DNA of 47,494 bases from NCBI GenBank assembly GCA_947453415.1, contig CANGGG010000013.1, positions 1-47,494 of the forward strand. The letters run 5' to 3'. The position numbers and the translations under genes were made by a program. Of the stretch, positions 33,280 to 41,340 are shown one piece after another; positions within the stretch are counted from its first letter, which is position 1, and each line of letters opens with the position of its first letter. The notes below the pieces were generated by a model, which saw only the letters and a list, made by a program, of their open reading frames with translations, was not told where the DNA came from and made no database searches. Source of the DNA: Bacteroidota bacterium. GTDB taxonomy: Bacteria > Bacteroidota > Bacteroidia > UKL13-3.

Positions 33280-34554
33280 ATGAAAGAAGAACTATTACAC
33301 TATATTTGGCAAAGTAAAATATTACTCAAACAGGCTTTATTATTAGTAAATGAAAAGCCTGTAGAGATTTTAAATATTGGAGTTTTAAACCATGATGCTG
33401 GTCCTGATTTTTTTAATGCTAAAATAAAAATTGACGAAGAAATTTTAGTTGGAAATATTGAAATTCATATCAAAGCAAGTGATTGGATAAATCACAAACA
33501 TGCTGGAGATAAAAAATATGATAATGTGATATTACATGTAGTTTTTGAAAATGATAAACCCATTTTTGACAATAATAGCATGCCAATATTAACATTGGAA
33601 CTGAAAAACTATTTAGATCCAAAACTATTACATAAATATAAAATATTAGCTCAACAAAAATCTACAATTCCTTGTGAACCAATATTTAATTTACCAAATG
33701 AATTTAAATTAAATAATTGGTTACACCGATTGGTTTTTGAACGTTTAGAAAAAAAATGTGATCGAATTGAAGCATTGCTGAAGGCAAATAATAATAATTG
33801 GGAACAAACTTTTTATGTACTTACAGCAAAATATTTTGGACAAAAAACAAATGAACAAGCATTTGAATGGTTGGCAAAAAACTTACCCATACACGTTATT
33901 GCAAAGCATAAAGATAAACTGAGCCAAATAGAAGCATTAGTACTTGGAACTGCTGGTTTTTTTGATAAAAAACTAAATGATGATTACTTGAAATTTTTGC
34001 AAAAAGAATATTTTCATCTTCAAAAAAAATACGAATTAGTTAGCATTGATAAGGGAATATGGAAGTTTGGAAAAATGCGCCCAGGAAATTTTCCAACCAT
34101 TAGATTGATGCAATTTGCCGCACTTTTATATCAAAGCAGTCATTTATTTTCAAAAGTTTTAGCCGTTGATACTGTCAAAGATTTACAAACATTGTATCAA
34201 TTAAAACACATTCATTTAATACATTTAAGTGAGTTAAGTAACCATGATTTTGATGCGGTGAAAACTGATTTAGGAAATTCGGCAATCAATACAATCATAA
34301 TAAATACGGTTGTTCCCATTGTTTTTTTATATGGGAAATTACGTTTTGACGAAAGCAAATGTGATAAAGCAGTGGCATGGTTAGAACAATTAAAGCCCGA
34401 AAAAAATAATGTTATTACTTTTTGGGAAACCTTAAATATAAAATCTCAAAATGCAGCACAAACACAAGCATTATTACAATTAAAAAATGAATATTGCGAT
34501 CATAAAAAATGTTTGAATTGTGAAATAGGTTTTCATGTTTTAAACAACAACTAA
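33280..34554 (+). CDS. DUF2851 family protein
   Basis: A 424-residue protein that matches the DUF2851 family of Bacteroidota and Chlorobiota. Recognisable segments include EELLHYIWQSKILLKQALLL at the start, then NIGVLNHDAGPDFFNAKI, VGNIEIHIKASDWINHKHAG and YDNVILHVVFEN. The far end has a cysteine pair separated by a short spacer (YCDHKKCLNCEIGFHVL). No catalytic motif is obvious, and the biochemical function is not established. There is no signal peptide, so it is cytoplasmic. ATG 33280 is used; the TTG at 33262 adds six residues unlike the family. The gene six bases downstream may be in the same operon. Confidence 0.88.
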   Translation: MKEELLHYIWQSKILLKQALLLVNEKPVEILNIGVLNHDAGPDFFNAKIKIDEEILVGNIEIHIKASDWINHKHAGDKKYDNVILHVVFENDKPIFDNNSMPILTLELKNYLDPKLLHKYKILAQQKSTIPCEPIFNLPNEFKLNNWLHRLVFERLEKKCDRIEALLKANNNNWEQTFYVLTAKYFGQKTNEQAFEWLAKNLPIHVIAKHKDKLSQIEALVLGTAGFFDKKLNDDYLKFLQKEYFHLQKKYELVSIDKGIWKFGKMRPGNFPTIRLMQFAALLYQSSHLFSKVLAVDTVKDLQTLYQLKHIHLIHLSELSNHDFDAVKTDLGNSAINTIIINTVVPIVFLYGKLRFDESKCDKAVAWLEQLKPEKNNVITFWETLNIKSQNAAQTQALLQLKNEYCDHKKCLNCEIGFHVLNNN

Positions 34555-34560
34555 TTATTT

Positions 34561-35106
34561 ATGAAAAAAATTCTATTTGGATTACTGTTTATACTTTTTT
34601 TTACTTTGCAAAATTATGCTCAAAAAACTTTATTGTTTTTAAATACTAACACCCATAAAACTATTGAAATATATGAAGGACAAACTCTTTCAATTCAATA
34701 TAGAGGATATAACAATCAAATATATCATTTTAAAAACATGGTGAGCCAAATAAATGATTCAACTATACTATTGGGAAATATGAGTGAGGAACAGCCTGTT
34801 TGGGTTCAAAAATTAATAGGAAAATTTGAACCTAATTATCGCATCATTGCCATTAAAGATATTGTGGCATTTAGGAGAATTACAATAGGAAGAACTTTGG
34901 GAAAAAGTCTTGTATCAAGTACCATTGCTCTAGGAACAATTTATGGTATGTATAATTTGTTTAGCAAACAAACTTTAAGTTACGCTCCAAGTATTTTAGT
35001 TTCTTTTGGAATTGGAATAATTTCTACTACTTTAAATGCAATAATTTTACCTGAAAACCCAAAATACAAAGTAAAAGAAGGTTGGGTTATTAGTGTAAGA
35101 AATTAA
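34561..35106 (+). CDS. Exported or membrane protein of unknown function
   Basis: A 181-residue protein not recognised. The signal peptide is residues 1-20 (ending NYAQ). The mature N-terminal half has short beta strands (HKTIEIYEGQTLSIQYRGY, FKNMVSQINDSTILLGN), and two hydrophobic stretches lie near the C-terminus (LVSSTIALGTIYGMYNLF and ILVSFGIGIISTTLNAIIL), which could be membrane helices. The gene starts six bases after the stop of the DUF2851 gene and ends on the base before the convergent pyrF stop, with no intergenic space. Conservation next to DUF2851 in other genomes would be the best clue to its role. Confidence 0.65.
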   Translation: MKKILFGLLFILFFTLQNYAQKTLLFLNTNTHKTIEIYEGQTLSIQYRGYNNQIYHFKNMVSQINDSTILLGNMSEEQPVWVQKLIGKFEPNYRIIAIKDIVAFRRITIGRTLGKSLVSSTIALGTIYGMYNLFSKQTLSYAPSILVSFGIGIISTTLNAIILPENPKYKVKEGWVISVRN

Positions 35107-35907
35107 CTAAATATATTCGCTCATTTCCAAAGCCATTTTCTTTGCTTCTTTCATTGCTGCTTCGGCAAAGTCAAATCCATTGCTCGCATAAATAATACTT
35201 CGAGAAGCATTAATTAATAAACCAATTTCATCGGTTTTTCCGTACTTAACTACCTCGGCTAAACTTCCTCCTTGTGCACCAACTCCAGGAACCAATAAAA
35301 AATGAGTAGGAGCATGCTTTCTAATAATAGTAAAATCTTGAGGTTTGGTGGCACCTACCACAAACATTAATTGTTCATCGGCAGCTAATTTGCAAGTGTT
35401 TTTTATAACATGTTCAAACAGAAATTCATCATTTAATTTTTGTTGCTCATAATCGGCACTACCAGCATTACTGGTTAATGCCAAAACAATTCCCCATTTG
35501 TTTTTATACTCAAAAAATGGCGCTAAACTATCATTTCCCATGTATGGTGCAAGAGTAATGGCATCAAAATTCATTTTTTCAAAAAATGCTTTAGCATACA
35601 TGTTACTCGTATTTCCTATGTCACCACGTTTTGCATCGGCTATTGTTAAAATATTGCTTGGAATTAAAGCCAATGTTTTAGCCATACTCTGCCATCCGCT
35701 TATACCTTCTGCTTCATAAAATGCAGTATTTATTTTATAGCTTACGCAATAATCTTTTGTAGCTTCAATAATAGCTTTATTAAACTCAAAAATTGGATCT
35801 TCGGTGGCTAATAAATGCTTTGGAATTTTTGTTAAATCAGTATCTAAGCCTACGCATAAAAAGCTTTTCTTTGATTTGATTTCTGATATTAGTTCTTGTT
35901 TTGTCAA
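35107..35907 (-). CDS. pyrF: Orotidine 5'-phosphate decarboxylase, type 2
   Basis: Decarboxylates OMP to UMP, the last step of pyrimidine synthesis. The 266-residue protein is the longer type 2 form. The N-terminal KSFLCVGLDTDLTKIPKHL segment and the catalytic DAKRGDIGNTS motif (Asp91, Lys93, Asp96) are both clear, with FLLVPGVGAQGGS near 215 binding the phosphate. The start is a TTG at 35907. The residues it gives (TKQELISEIKSKKSFLCVG) match the family N-terminus, and no ATG lies close by. Other pyrimidine genes are not in the window. It is divergent in strand from its right-hand neighbours and convergent with the orphan at 34561. Confidence 0.95.
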   Translation of the reverse strand: MTKQELISEIKSKKSFLCVGLDTDLTKIPKHLLATEDPIFEFNKAIIEATKDYCVSYKINTAFYEAEGISGWQSMAKTLALIPSNILTIADAKRGDIGNTSNMYAKAFFEKMNFDAITLAPYMGNDSLAPFFEYKNKWGIVLALTSNAGSADYEQQKLNDEFLFEHVIKNTCKLAADEQLMFVVGATKPQDFTIIRKHAPTHFLLVPGVGAQGGSLAEVVKYGKTDEIGLLINASRSIIYASNGFDFAEAAMKEAKKMALEMSEYI

Positions 35908-35924
35908 TGTAAAAATTGTTTTTT

Positions 35925-36602
35925 TTAAAATAAAAAATTCAGTTCAAATATAAAATTGTTCATGCTTTTACCCGTGTTTGTTGGTTTAATTCCTTGAAGT
36001 ATACCATTGTTTATACTCATAAAACCATACTTAAGCATGGTTTGAAAGCTAACATGACCTAACCTTATATGATAACCAACACAAGCCAACAAATCTAATT
36101 TATTTAAATTAGGAATGCTGTCATACCTATCTAAAAATGGACCTTTGTAAATAGATGAAGTGAGTAAATAGGAAAACTGAGGGCCAAAAAGTATTTTATG
36201 GTTTTCATCTTTTGTTAAATTAATAAAACATAACAAAGGCATGTCTAAATAAAATAATCTAATGGCGCTGTATTCATTGTCTTTTGGGGTAAAATTACTT
36301 CCTCTAAAACTTCCATTTAATTCAATTTGATAACCCCACTTTTCACTTTTAAATTTTCTGCGCATATAAATACCTCCATTTAAACCAAAATTTGAAGTAT
36401 TATTACTGTTTTCCTCGCCCATTAAAGTGCTAAATTGGCAACCTAGTTTTATTCCAAATTTATATTTATCATCGGGTAAAACTTTCACAGGCCTACTTTC
36501 ATCTTCCTCTAAAGTAGAATCAATTGCATCTTCAACTTGTGCTTGAAGCAAATTAGAGCATATTATAAAAGCAAAAATAATTACAAATTTTATCCTATTC
36601 AT
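35925..36602 (-). CDS. Outer-membrane beta-barrel protein (PorT-like family)
   Basis: A 225-residue protein with a signal peptide (about residues 1-22, FAFIICSNLLQAQ) and a mature part made of alternating amphipathic strands ending in aromatic residues: FGIKLGCQFSTL, FGLNGGIYMRRKF, WGYQIELNGSFRG, FYLDMPLLCFINL. It ends with FIFELNFLF, in keeping with an outer-membrane insertion signal. This matches the common 8- to 10-strand outer-membrane barrel family of Bacteroidota. A TTG at 36608 would add only two residues, and ATG 36602 is preferred. It lies upstream of pyrF on the same strand with a 17-base gap. Ligand or partner unknown. Confidence 0.8.
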   Translation of the reverse strand: MNRIKFVIIFAFIICSNLLQAQVEDAIDSTLEEDESRPVKVLPDDKYKFGIKLGCQFSTLMGEENSNNTSNFGLNGGIYMRRKFKSEKWGYQIELNGSFRGSNFTPKDNEYSAIRLFYLDMPLLCFINLTKDENHKILFGPQFSYLLTSSIYKGPFLDRYDSIPNLNKLDLLACVGYHIRLGHVSFQTMLKYGFMSINNGILQGIKPTNTGKSMNNFIFELNFLF

Positions 36603-36927
36603 AAACAAATATTGAAATGCGAAAATACTAGATTTTAAAAAGGTTTTTCATAAAATATTCTTATAAAATTGTTGTGTTTGATATTTTTGTTAAAAGTGAT
36701 TAACATTTAATAAAATAACAAACAAATTATGAAACTTCGTATAGTAAGTAACGCATGTATAGGTAAATATTTTATTACAATTCTGTTATTCAGTTTGTTA
36801 TAGCAGTCATCAGATCCATTGTTAGCAAATACATACTTTTCCACAAGTTATAAACTTTATTGGTCTGATTGTTAGCAATACACGTAATAATGATAAAAAA
36901 ATAAGGTGCTTTTGTAACATAAAAACT
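36603..36927. other. Intergenic region with two copies of ATTGTTAGCAA and a DnaA-box-like site
   Basis: These 325 bases separate divergent genes. ATTGTTAGCAA occurs at 36818-36828 and again at 36868-36878, exactly 50 bases apart, each followed by a TACA-type stretch. TTTTCCACA, one mismatch from a DnaA box, sits between them at 36837-36845. TGCTTTTG at 36907-36914 is a -7 element with one mismatch for the gene at 36928. No open frame or stable hairpin is evident. Confidence 0.45.
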
Positions 36928-37377
36928 ATGAATATGCCTAAATTGCAGCCAGAAAAAAAGAATATTTTGATGAACAAGACAGAAGATAAACCAATCATTT
37001 TAACTAAACGCAAAAACATTCAAACAGTATTAGATTATTGTGTGGAACAAAAATTGAGTTTCAGTGCTAATCCTCGCGCAATCAGCATAGATGAGTGGGA
37101 AATTGAATTAAACATTACAACAATTAAAGGTGCAATTGCATTAGGAATTTTTGTTAAAGAAAATAAATTAGAAATATATGGTATGGGCACAACAAGTCCA
37201 GAAATGGTAAGTAAGCCAAAACCGGCTGCACCAACTGTAAATAATAAAAAAGTAGAACCCAAAGAATCTTTTGTAGCTCCAAGCTTAATTGATGAATTAG
37301 TTTCAACTCCAGTAGCAGAAGAAAAAATAGAAGCTTCAACTACACTTTCGTTTGACTTAAATAACAGTAACAACTAA
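36928..37377 (+). CDS. Small cytosolic protein of unknown function
   Basis: A 149-residue protein not recognised. There is no signal peptide or membrane helix. Residues about 20-90 look like one small alpha/beta domain (KNIQTVLDYCVEQKLSFSANP, DEWEIELNITTIKGAIALGIFV). The tail from about 95 on is low-complexity, rich in Pro, Val, Ser and Asn, and probably disordered (KPKPAAPTVNNKK, ending FDLNNSNN). Three in-frame ATGs exist (residues 1, 3 and 15); the first is used. The gene stands alone between a 325-base upstream gap with paired repeats and a GC-rich terminator, implying individually regulated expression. Confidence 0.7.
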   Translation: MNMPKLQPEKKNILMNKTEDKPIILTKRKNIQTVLDYCVEQKLSFSANPRAISIDEWEIELNITTIKGAIALGIFVKENKLEIYGMGTTSPEMVSKPKPAAPTVNNKKVEPKESFVAPSLIDELVSTPVAEEKIEASTTLSFDLNNSNN

Positions 37378-37458
37378 AAGAAATTAAAGTTGTTGTCATA
37401 AACATTTAGGTGAATCTCTTATTGCAAGTAAGAGAAAATTTAATTGATTACACAGAAT

Positions 37459-37490
37459 GCGGACGCGTGCAAGAGCGTCCGCTTTTGTAT
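37459..37490 (+). terminator. GC-rich intrinsic terminator
   Basis: An 8-bp all-strong stem, GCGGACGC (37459-37466) with GCGTCCGC (37475-37482), and loop GTGCAAGA, followed by TTTTGTATTTT. Its G+C content stands out sharply from the surroundings. It is 81 bases past the stop of the gene at 36928. Confidence 0.8.
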
Positions 37491-37538
37491 TTTATAGGCC
37501 TCCCATTTATTAAATATTAAACACTTATTACACTTATA

Positions 37539-37925
37539 ATGAAAGATTACAAAAATTATTATATTGTTTCAGCTTCACCCGAAGAAGTATATTTAGCACT
37601 TACATTAGAATCTACCATTATGCTTTGGACAGGCGATAAAGCTGAAATGGTTGCTGAACCAGGAACCGAATTTTCCATGTGGGATGGAAGTATCATTGGA
37701 AAAAACATTGAATTTGATCCAAATAAAAAAATTGTTCAAGAATGGTATTTTGGAGAAGAAGAAGCAGAAATTCCATCTATTGTTACCATTAAACTACATG
37801 AACACAAACAAGGTACTTCAGTTGAATTACGACATACAAACATTCCTGATGATGCCTTTGAGGATATTTGTGAGGGTTGGGATTATACTTACTTTGCGGA
37901 GTTGATTGATTTTTACGAAGACTAA
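37539..37925 (+). CDS. SRPBCC (START-like/AHSA1-type) domain protein
   Basis: A 128-residue single-domain protein. It starts with the YIVSASPEEVYLALT strand and helix characteristic of the SRPBCC/AHSA1 ligand-binding fold. FSMWDGSIIGKNIEFDPNK and IVQEWYFGEEEAEIPSIVTI follow as the middle strands, then SVELRHTNIPDD and the closing helix WDYTYFAELIDF. The fold encloses a hydrophobic pocket, and ligands vary, so no specific role is claimed. No signal peptide. A bidirectional terminator follows at 38010-38044. The gene is convergent with rplY. Confidence 0.87.
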   Translation: MKDYKNYYIVSASPEEVYLALTLESTIMLWTGDKAEMVAEPGTEFSMWDGSIIGKNIEFDPNKKIVQEWYFGEEEAEIPSIVTIKLHEHKQGTSVELRHTNIPDDAFEDICEGWDYTYFAELIDFYED

Positions 37926-37932
37926 AAAAAGT

Positions 37933-37974
37933 GAAATTCGAAAAAATAAATTCGAAATTCGAAAAATAAATTTC
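37933..37974 (+). repeat. Tandem duplication of a 21-base A/T-rich unit
   Basis: GAAATTCGAAAAA-type unit at 37933-37953 is repeated at 37954-37974 with two small changes. It begins eight bases after the SRPBCC stop codon. The words TAATCACTTCATCAACCGATCAACC follow directly, resembling the stutter near 41265. Confidence 0.6.
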
Positions 37975-38009
37975 AATACGTCTAATCACTTCATCAACCG
38001 ATCAACCAT

Positions 38010-38044
38010 AAAAAAACCCAAGTTTTTAAAGCTTGGGTTTTTTT
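38010..38044. terminator. Bidirectional intrinsic terminator between the SRPBCC gene and rplY
   Basis: A perfect 13-bp stem, AAAAAAACCCAAG (38010-38022) with CTTGGGTTTTTTT (38032-38044), and a 9-base loop. T-runs occur in both directions, serving the two convergent genes. Confidence 0.9.
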
Positions 38045-38066
38045 ATTTACTATAATTATTAACTAA

Positions 38067-38654
38067 TTATTTTTTCTTTTTACCACCATCTTCAGAAGCT
38101 GCACTAACCGCTGCTCTTGTTGATTTTACAATCACAACTGGATTGTTTGGTGAATCTAATAATACAATATTAGGAGCTGATAATTCTTTTACAACAATTG
38201 ATTTACCAATTTCTAATGCGTCAATTTTAATTTCGATAAATTCAGGTAAATTAGCTGGTAAACCTTTAACACGTAGTTTTTGTTGTTTGATCATTAACTT
38301 ACCACCCTGACGAACACCTACTGAATTACCTACACATTTGATAGGAATTAATATTTCAATTTCTTTGCTATCGTTTAATTCTAAAAAATCAGCATGTCTA
38401 ATTGAATCGTTTACTGGGTGAAATTGCATATCTTTCAAAATAGTTTTGAAAATAGTTCCATCTATATCCAATTGTACTTTGTAAGTATTTGGAGTGTAAA
38501 CTAAAAGTTTGAAATCCGATTCATACATTGTAAAATGTATATGTTCTTTTCCACCATAAAGCACACAAGGTACTTTACCTGCTGCTCTTACAGCTTTAGT
38601 AGCTGCTTTTCCTAAATCGTTGCGTTTGTAACCAAACATTGCTAAAGTTTTCAT
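38067..38654 (-). CDS. rplY: 50S ribosomal protein L25/general stress protein Ctc
   Basis: Binds 5S rRNA on the large ribosomal subunit. The 195-residue protein is the long (CTC) form, with the N-terminal L25 beta barrel (KRNDLGKAATKAVRAAGKVPCVLYGG, here read across residues 10-35) and the C-terminal TL5/CTC domain (VGNSVGVRQGGKLMIKQQK, LPANLPEFIEIKIDALEIGKS). It ends with a basic AASEDGGKKKK tail usual in this phylum. It is downstream of prs on the same strand with an 89-base gap, as in many bacteria. The pth gene that often follows the pair is absent; the neighbour is convergent. Confidence 0.95.
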   Translation of the reverse strand: MKTLAMFGYKRNDLGKAATKAVRAAGKVPCVLYGGKEHIHFTMYESDFKLLVYTPNTYKVQLDIDGTIFKTILKDMQFHPVNDSIRHADFLELNDSKEIEILIPIKCVGNSVGVRQGGKLMIKQQKLRVKGLPANLPEFIEIKIDALEIGKSIVVKELSAPNIVLLDSPNNPVVIVKSTRAAVSAASEDGGKKKK

Positions 38655-38743
38655 TCTTTTTGTTTCTCCTTTTTGTTTTTTTTAAGTGGCAAAACCCATT
38701 TCGTAATTTCCGATACTAATTTTGCTTTTTGGTTTATATTTAA

Positions 38744-39694
38744 TTAATCTTTTTGTAAGTCAAATAATGAACTAATACTACCGTGTTCATTTACGTTTCT
38801 TATTGCTTCAGCAAACAAATTTGCCGAACTCAATACTTTTATTTTAGAACTCTGAACTTTTAATGGAATGGTATCAGTTACCACCAATTCGTCAATTACA
38901 GAATTTTCAATAGTTTCAATGGCCTTACCTGAAAGAACAGGATGCGTACAAAAAGCACGAACACTCAATGCACCTTTTTCTTTCATTAACGAAGCTGCTT
39001 TAGCCAATGTGCTTCCGGTATCAATAATATCATCAACCATTACCACATGTTTTCCGCTTACATCACCAATTAAAGTCATGGAAGCTATTTCATTCGCTCT
39101 ACGTCTTTCTTTGTCGCAAATTACCATATCAATACCTAAAGCTTTTGCATATGTTCTTGCTCTGGTTGTAGAACCCATATCGGGTGATGCAATGATTAGG
39201 TTTCCTACGTTTGCTAATTTTTTAATATATGGTAAAAATATTACCGATGGATCCATGTGATCTACAGGAATTTCAAAAAACCCTTGAATCTGTGGAGCGT
39301 GTAAATCCATAGTCATTACACGGCTGGCACCAACAGCAGTAAGCATGTCAGCTACTACTTTTGAACCAATTGCAACACGAGGCTTGTCTTTTCTATCTTG
39401 ACGAGCCATTCCAAAATAAGGAATTACAGCAGTTATATAATGAGCCGATGCACGTTTTGCAGCATCTATCATTAGTAACAATTCCATTAAATTATCTGCA
39501 TTTGCAAAAGTAGATTGAATTAAAAACACATCGCAACCACGAACACTTTCGTTGAAACTAGGCTGAAATTCGCCATCACTAAATTTTGTTGTGGTGCAAT
39601 CACCAAGTTCTTGTCCGAAAGCTTCAGCAATTTTTTCGGATAAATAACGTGAATTAGTACCTGAAAATAATTTTACTTGGTTATTGTTTGCCAT
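38744..39694 (-). CDS. prs: Ribose-phosphate pyrophosphokinase
   Basis: Makes PRPP from ribose 5-phosphate and ATP, feeding purine, pyrimidine, histidine and tryptophan synthesis. The 316-residue protein has VKLFSGTNSRYLSEKIA near the start, KFSDGEFQPSF (ATP loop), PYFGMARQDRKDKPR near 96-110, and the PRPP-binding loop VVMVDDIIDTGSTL near 216-229. The ATG at 39694 is chosen, because the alternative start at 39727 adds eleven residues not typical of the family. tRNA-Gln lies 89 bases upstream and rplY follows, so the three may share a transcript. Confidence 0.96.
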   Translation of the reverse strand: MANNNQVKLFSGTNSRYLSEKIAEAFGQELGDCTTTKFSDGEFQPSFNESVRGCDVFLIQSTFANADNLMELLLMIDAAKRASAHYITAVIPYFGMARQDRKDKPRVAIGSKVVADMLTAVGASRVMTMDLHAPQIQGFFEIPVDHMDPSVIFLPYIKKLANVGNLIIASPDMGSTTRARTYAKALGIDMVICDKERRRANEIASMTLIGDVSGKHVVMVDDIIDTGSTLAKAASLMKEKGALSVRAFCTHPVLSGKAIETIENSVIDELVVTDTIPLKVQSSKIKVLSSANLFAEAIRNVNEHGSISSLFDLQKD

Positions 39695-39783
39695 TGTTTT
39701 GAATTTAAGTATCGTGTTTCTATGCAATTAGCTTACCCAAACTATGTTAAGTAAGCTAATCATCTATTTTGAAACTAAAATTG

Positions 39784-39856
39784 TTGTCCGACTAGGGCTC
39801 GAACCTAGACTCTACTGAACCAAAATCAGTTGTGTTGCCAGTTACACCATCAGACA
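39784..39856 (-). tRNA. tRNA-Gln (anticodon TTG)
   Basis: The minus strand folds into a full cloverleaf: acceptor TGTCTGA/TCGGACA, a D arm with GGTGTAACTGGCA, an anticodon stem ACTGA/TCAGT around loop TTTTGGT with anticodon TTG, and a T arm with GGTTCGAGCC. The CCA end is not encoded, which is usual for the phylum. One G-U wobble is in the acceptor stem. It sits just upstream of prs on the same strand. Confidence 0.96.
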
Positions 39857-39884
39857 ATTTCCATTACTTTCGTTTTGGGGAGTG

Positions 39885-39892
39885 CAAAAGTA
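39885..39892 (-). promoter_or_regulatory. Candidate -7 promoter element (TACTTTTG) for tRNA-Gln
   Basis: Minus-strand TACTTTTG matches TAnnTTTG and lies 28 bases upstream of the tRNA 5' end. The gap between the tRNA and the divergent gene at 39996 is otherwise A/T-rich with no other feature. Confidence 0.5.
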
Positions 39893-39995
39893 TTTTTTTT
39901 TTACAAAAAATAAAGTATTTTGTTAAAAAAAATTATTGATAAAAAGCAATTAAATATAAATCAGTGACAAACAATAGTCGTTATGTGTAAATATT

Positions 39996-41249
39996 GTGAC
40001 TAAACACTGCAAAAATAATAGAACTTTTGTAGTTGATGATTCAAAACATCAAAAATTGAATAATATTTTAACAATTGCTTTAATTTCACCTTATTCGGGT
40101 AATAGGTTTGCTACCTATTTGAATTATTATGCCGAAAATTTACTCAAAAAAGGAAAAAAAGTAATTGTAATTAGTCCTGAATTTCATGAAATTTCAGAAT
40201 ATATAAAGTTAAAAGCACCTAAATTTTTAGCAAATTTTACTGCTTTACCCTTAGATGAAAAAATATTTACCAATAATAATCCCAATTATTTTGAAGTTTT
40301 AGGAAGATGGAGTGCAGTAAGTAGCAAAATAAAAATTGGTGAGAAAAAAATAAATGCTGAAGTTGATTTTGTGTTTTTCTCTCCTATTGATCCATTTATT
40401 CGTGGTGCGGTGCATTTATTTATTCTGAATAATGTATTTAAATATAAATGGAGTGGAATTTATTTCAATCCAAAACCATACAGATTAAAACAACTAAAGC
40501 TAAATGTAGATCCTAAATTTTTAGAACCAGATTATTTATTTCGCTCCCATAACTGTGTAGGTGTTTGTGTTTTAGACCGTTTTATTACTGAACCTTTAAA
40601 AAGTAGGGTTTATAAAAAGGTTGTTGTTTTTCCTGAAATAAGTAATGTAAGCATTCAAAATAAGGATTCTATTTATAGTAAACAAATTAAAGAAATGTCC
40701 AAAAGTCGTGTAGTTGTTGGTTTATTAGGAGTTGAACAAAATGAAGGAATTACAGCTTTAATTCGTTTAATCAAAAAAGTAGATACCGATAAATACTTTT
40801 TTGTATTTGCTGGCAAACTTGATTTTAGCTCCATGGATGAAAAGCAAAGAAATGAAGTAGAAAATTTTATGAACGACCACGCTCCTAATATTTTATTTAT
40901 ACTTCATCCTTTGAACGATGAAGAAATTAATCAAATTTATAAAGAAATAGACATTAGCTATTTATATTTTTATAATTATGTTTCTTCCAATCATTTGCTT
41001 ACCAAAGCTGCCTATTATCAAAAACCAGTTTTAGCCAATAAAGATTTTTGTGTGGGCGATACCGTTAAAAAATTTAAAATTGGCTTGAGTGTAAATGGTA
41101 AAATGGAGGAAAGTGTAAATGCCTTAGAGTTTTTAAGGCTGGAAAGACTTGATTTTGATGTGTTTGATAAGGAATCATTTACCGATTACTATGCTTTGCA
41201 AAGCGAGTCTTTTTTGGATAATGCATTGGAACAAATCATGTTTTTTTAA
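39996..41249 (+). CDS. Glycosyltransferase-like (GT-B fold) protein
   Basis: A 417-residue protein with two Rossmann-like halves. The N-terminal half starts NILTIALISPYSGNRFATYL and continues KKGKKVIVISPEFHEISEY. The second half begins VVVGLLGVEQNEGITALIRL (about 245-264), then YFFVFAGKLDFSS, ILFILHPLNDEEINQIYKEI and HLLTKAAYYQKPVLAN, which resemble the acceptor and donor halves of GT4-type enzymes. The classic EX7E motif is not convincing. The only workable start is a GTG at 39996, so the true N-terminus is uncertain. No membrane helix. No sugar-pathway genes are adjacent, and the substrate is unknown. Confidence 0.6.
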   Translation: MTKHCKNNRTFVVDDSKHQKLNNILTIALISPYSGNRFATYLNYYAENLLKKGKKVIVISPEFHEISEYIKLKAPKFLANFTALPLDEKIFTNNNPNYFEVLGRWSAVSSKIKIGEKKINAEVDFVFFSPIDPFIRGAVHLFILNNVFKYKWSGIYFNPKPYRLKQLKLNVDPKFLEPDYLFRSHNCVGVCVLDRFITEPLKSRVYKKVVVFPEISNVSIQNKDSIYSKQIKEMSKSRVVVGLLGVEQNEGITALIRLIKKVDTDKYFFVFAGKLDFSSMDEKQRNEVENFMNDHAPNILFILHPLNDEEINQIYKEIDISYLYFYNYVSSNHLLTKAAYYQKPVLANKDFCVGDTVKKFKIGLSVNGKMEESVNALEFLRLERLDFDVFDKESFTDYYALQSESFLDNALEQIMFF

Positions 41250-41264
41250 AATTCAAATTCTCAA

Positions 41265-41291
41265 ATTACTTTAATTACTTTAATCACTTGA
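41265..41291 (+). repeat. Three copies of a 9-base unit
   Basis: ATTACTTTA, ATTACTTTA, ATCACTTGA follow one another at 41265-41291, starting 15 bases after the glycosyltransferase stop codon. It is another example of the stuttering words seen near gene ends in this window. Confidence 0.6.
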
Positions 41292-41340
41292 TTTAATTAA
41301 TAAAAAGTCTTTATTCGTAAAAAATTAATTATTAAAAGCC

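Noticed and set aside
36837-36845. DnaA box TTTTCCACA as origin evidence
   Set aside because: A single site with one mismatch in an AT-rich genome is expected by chance.
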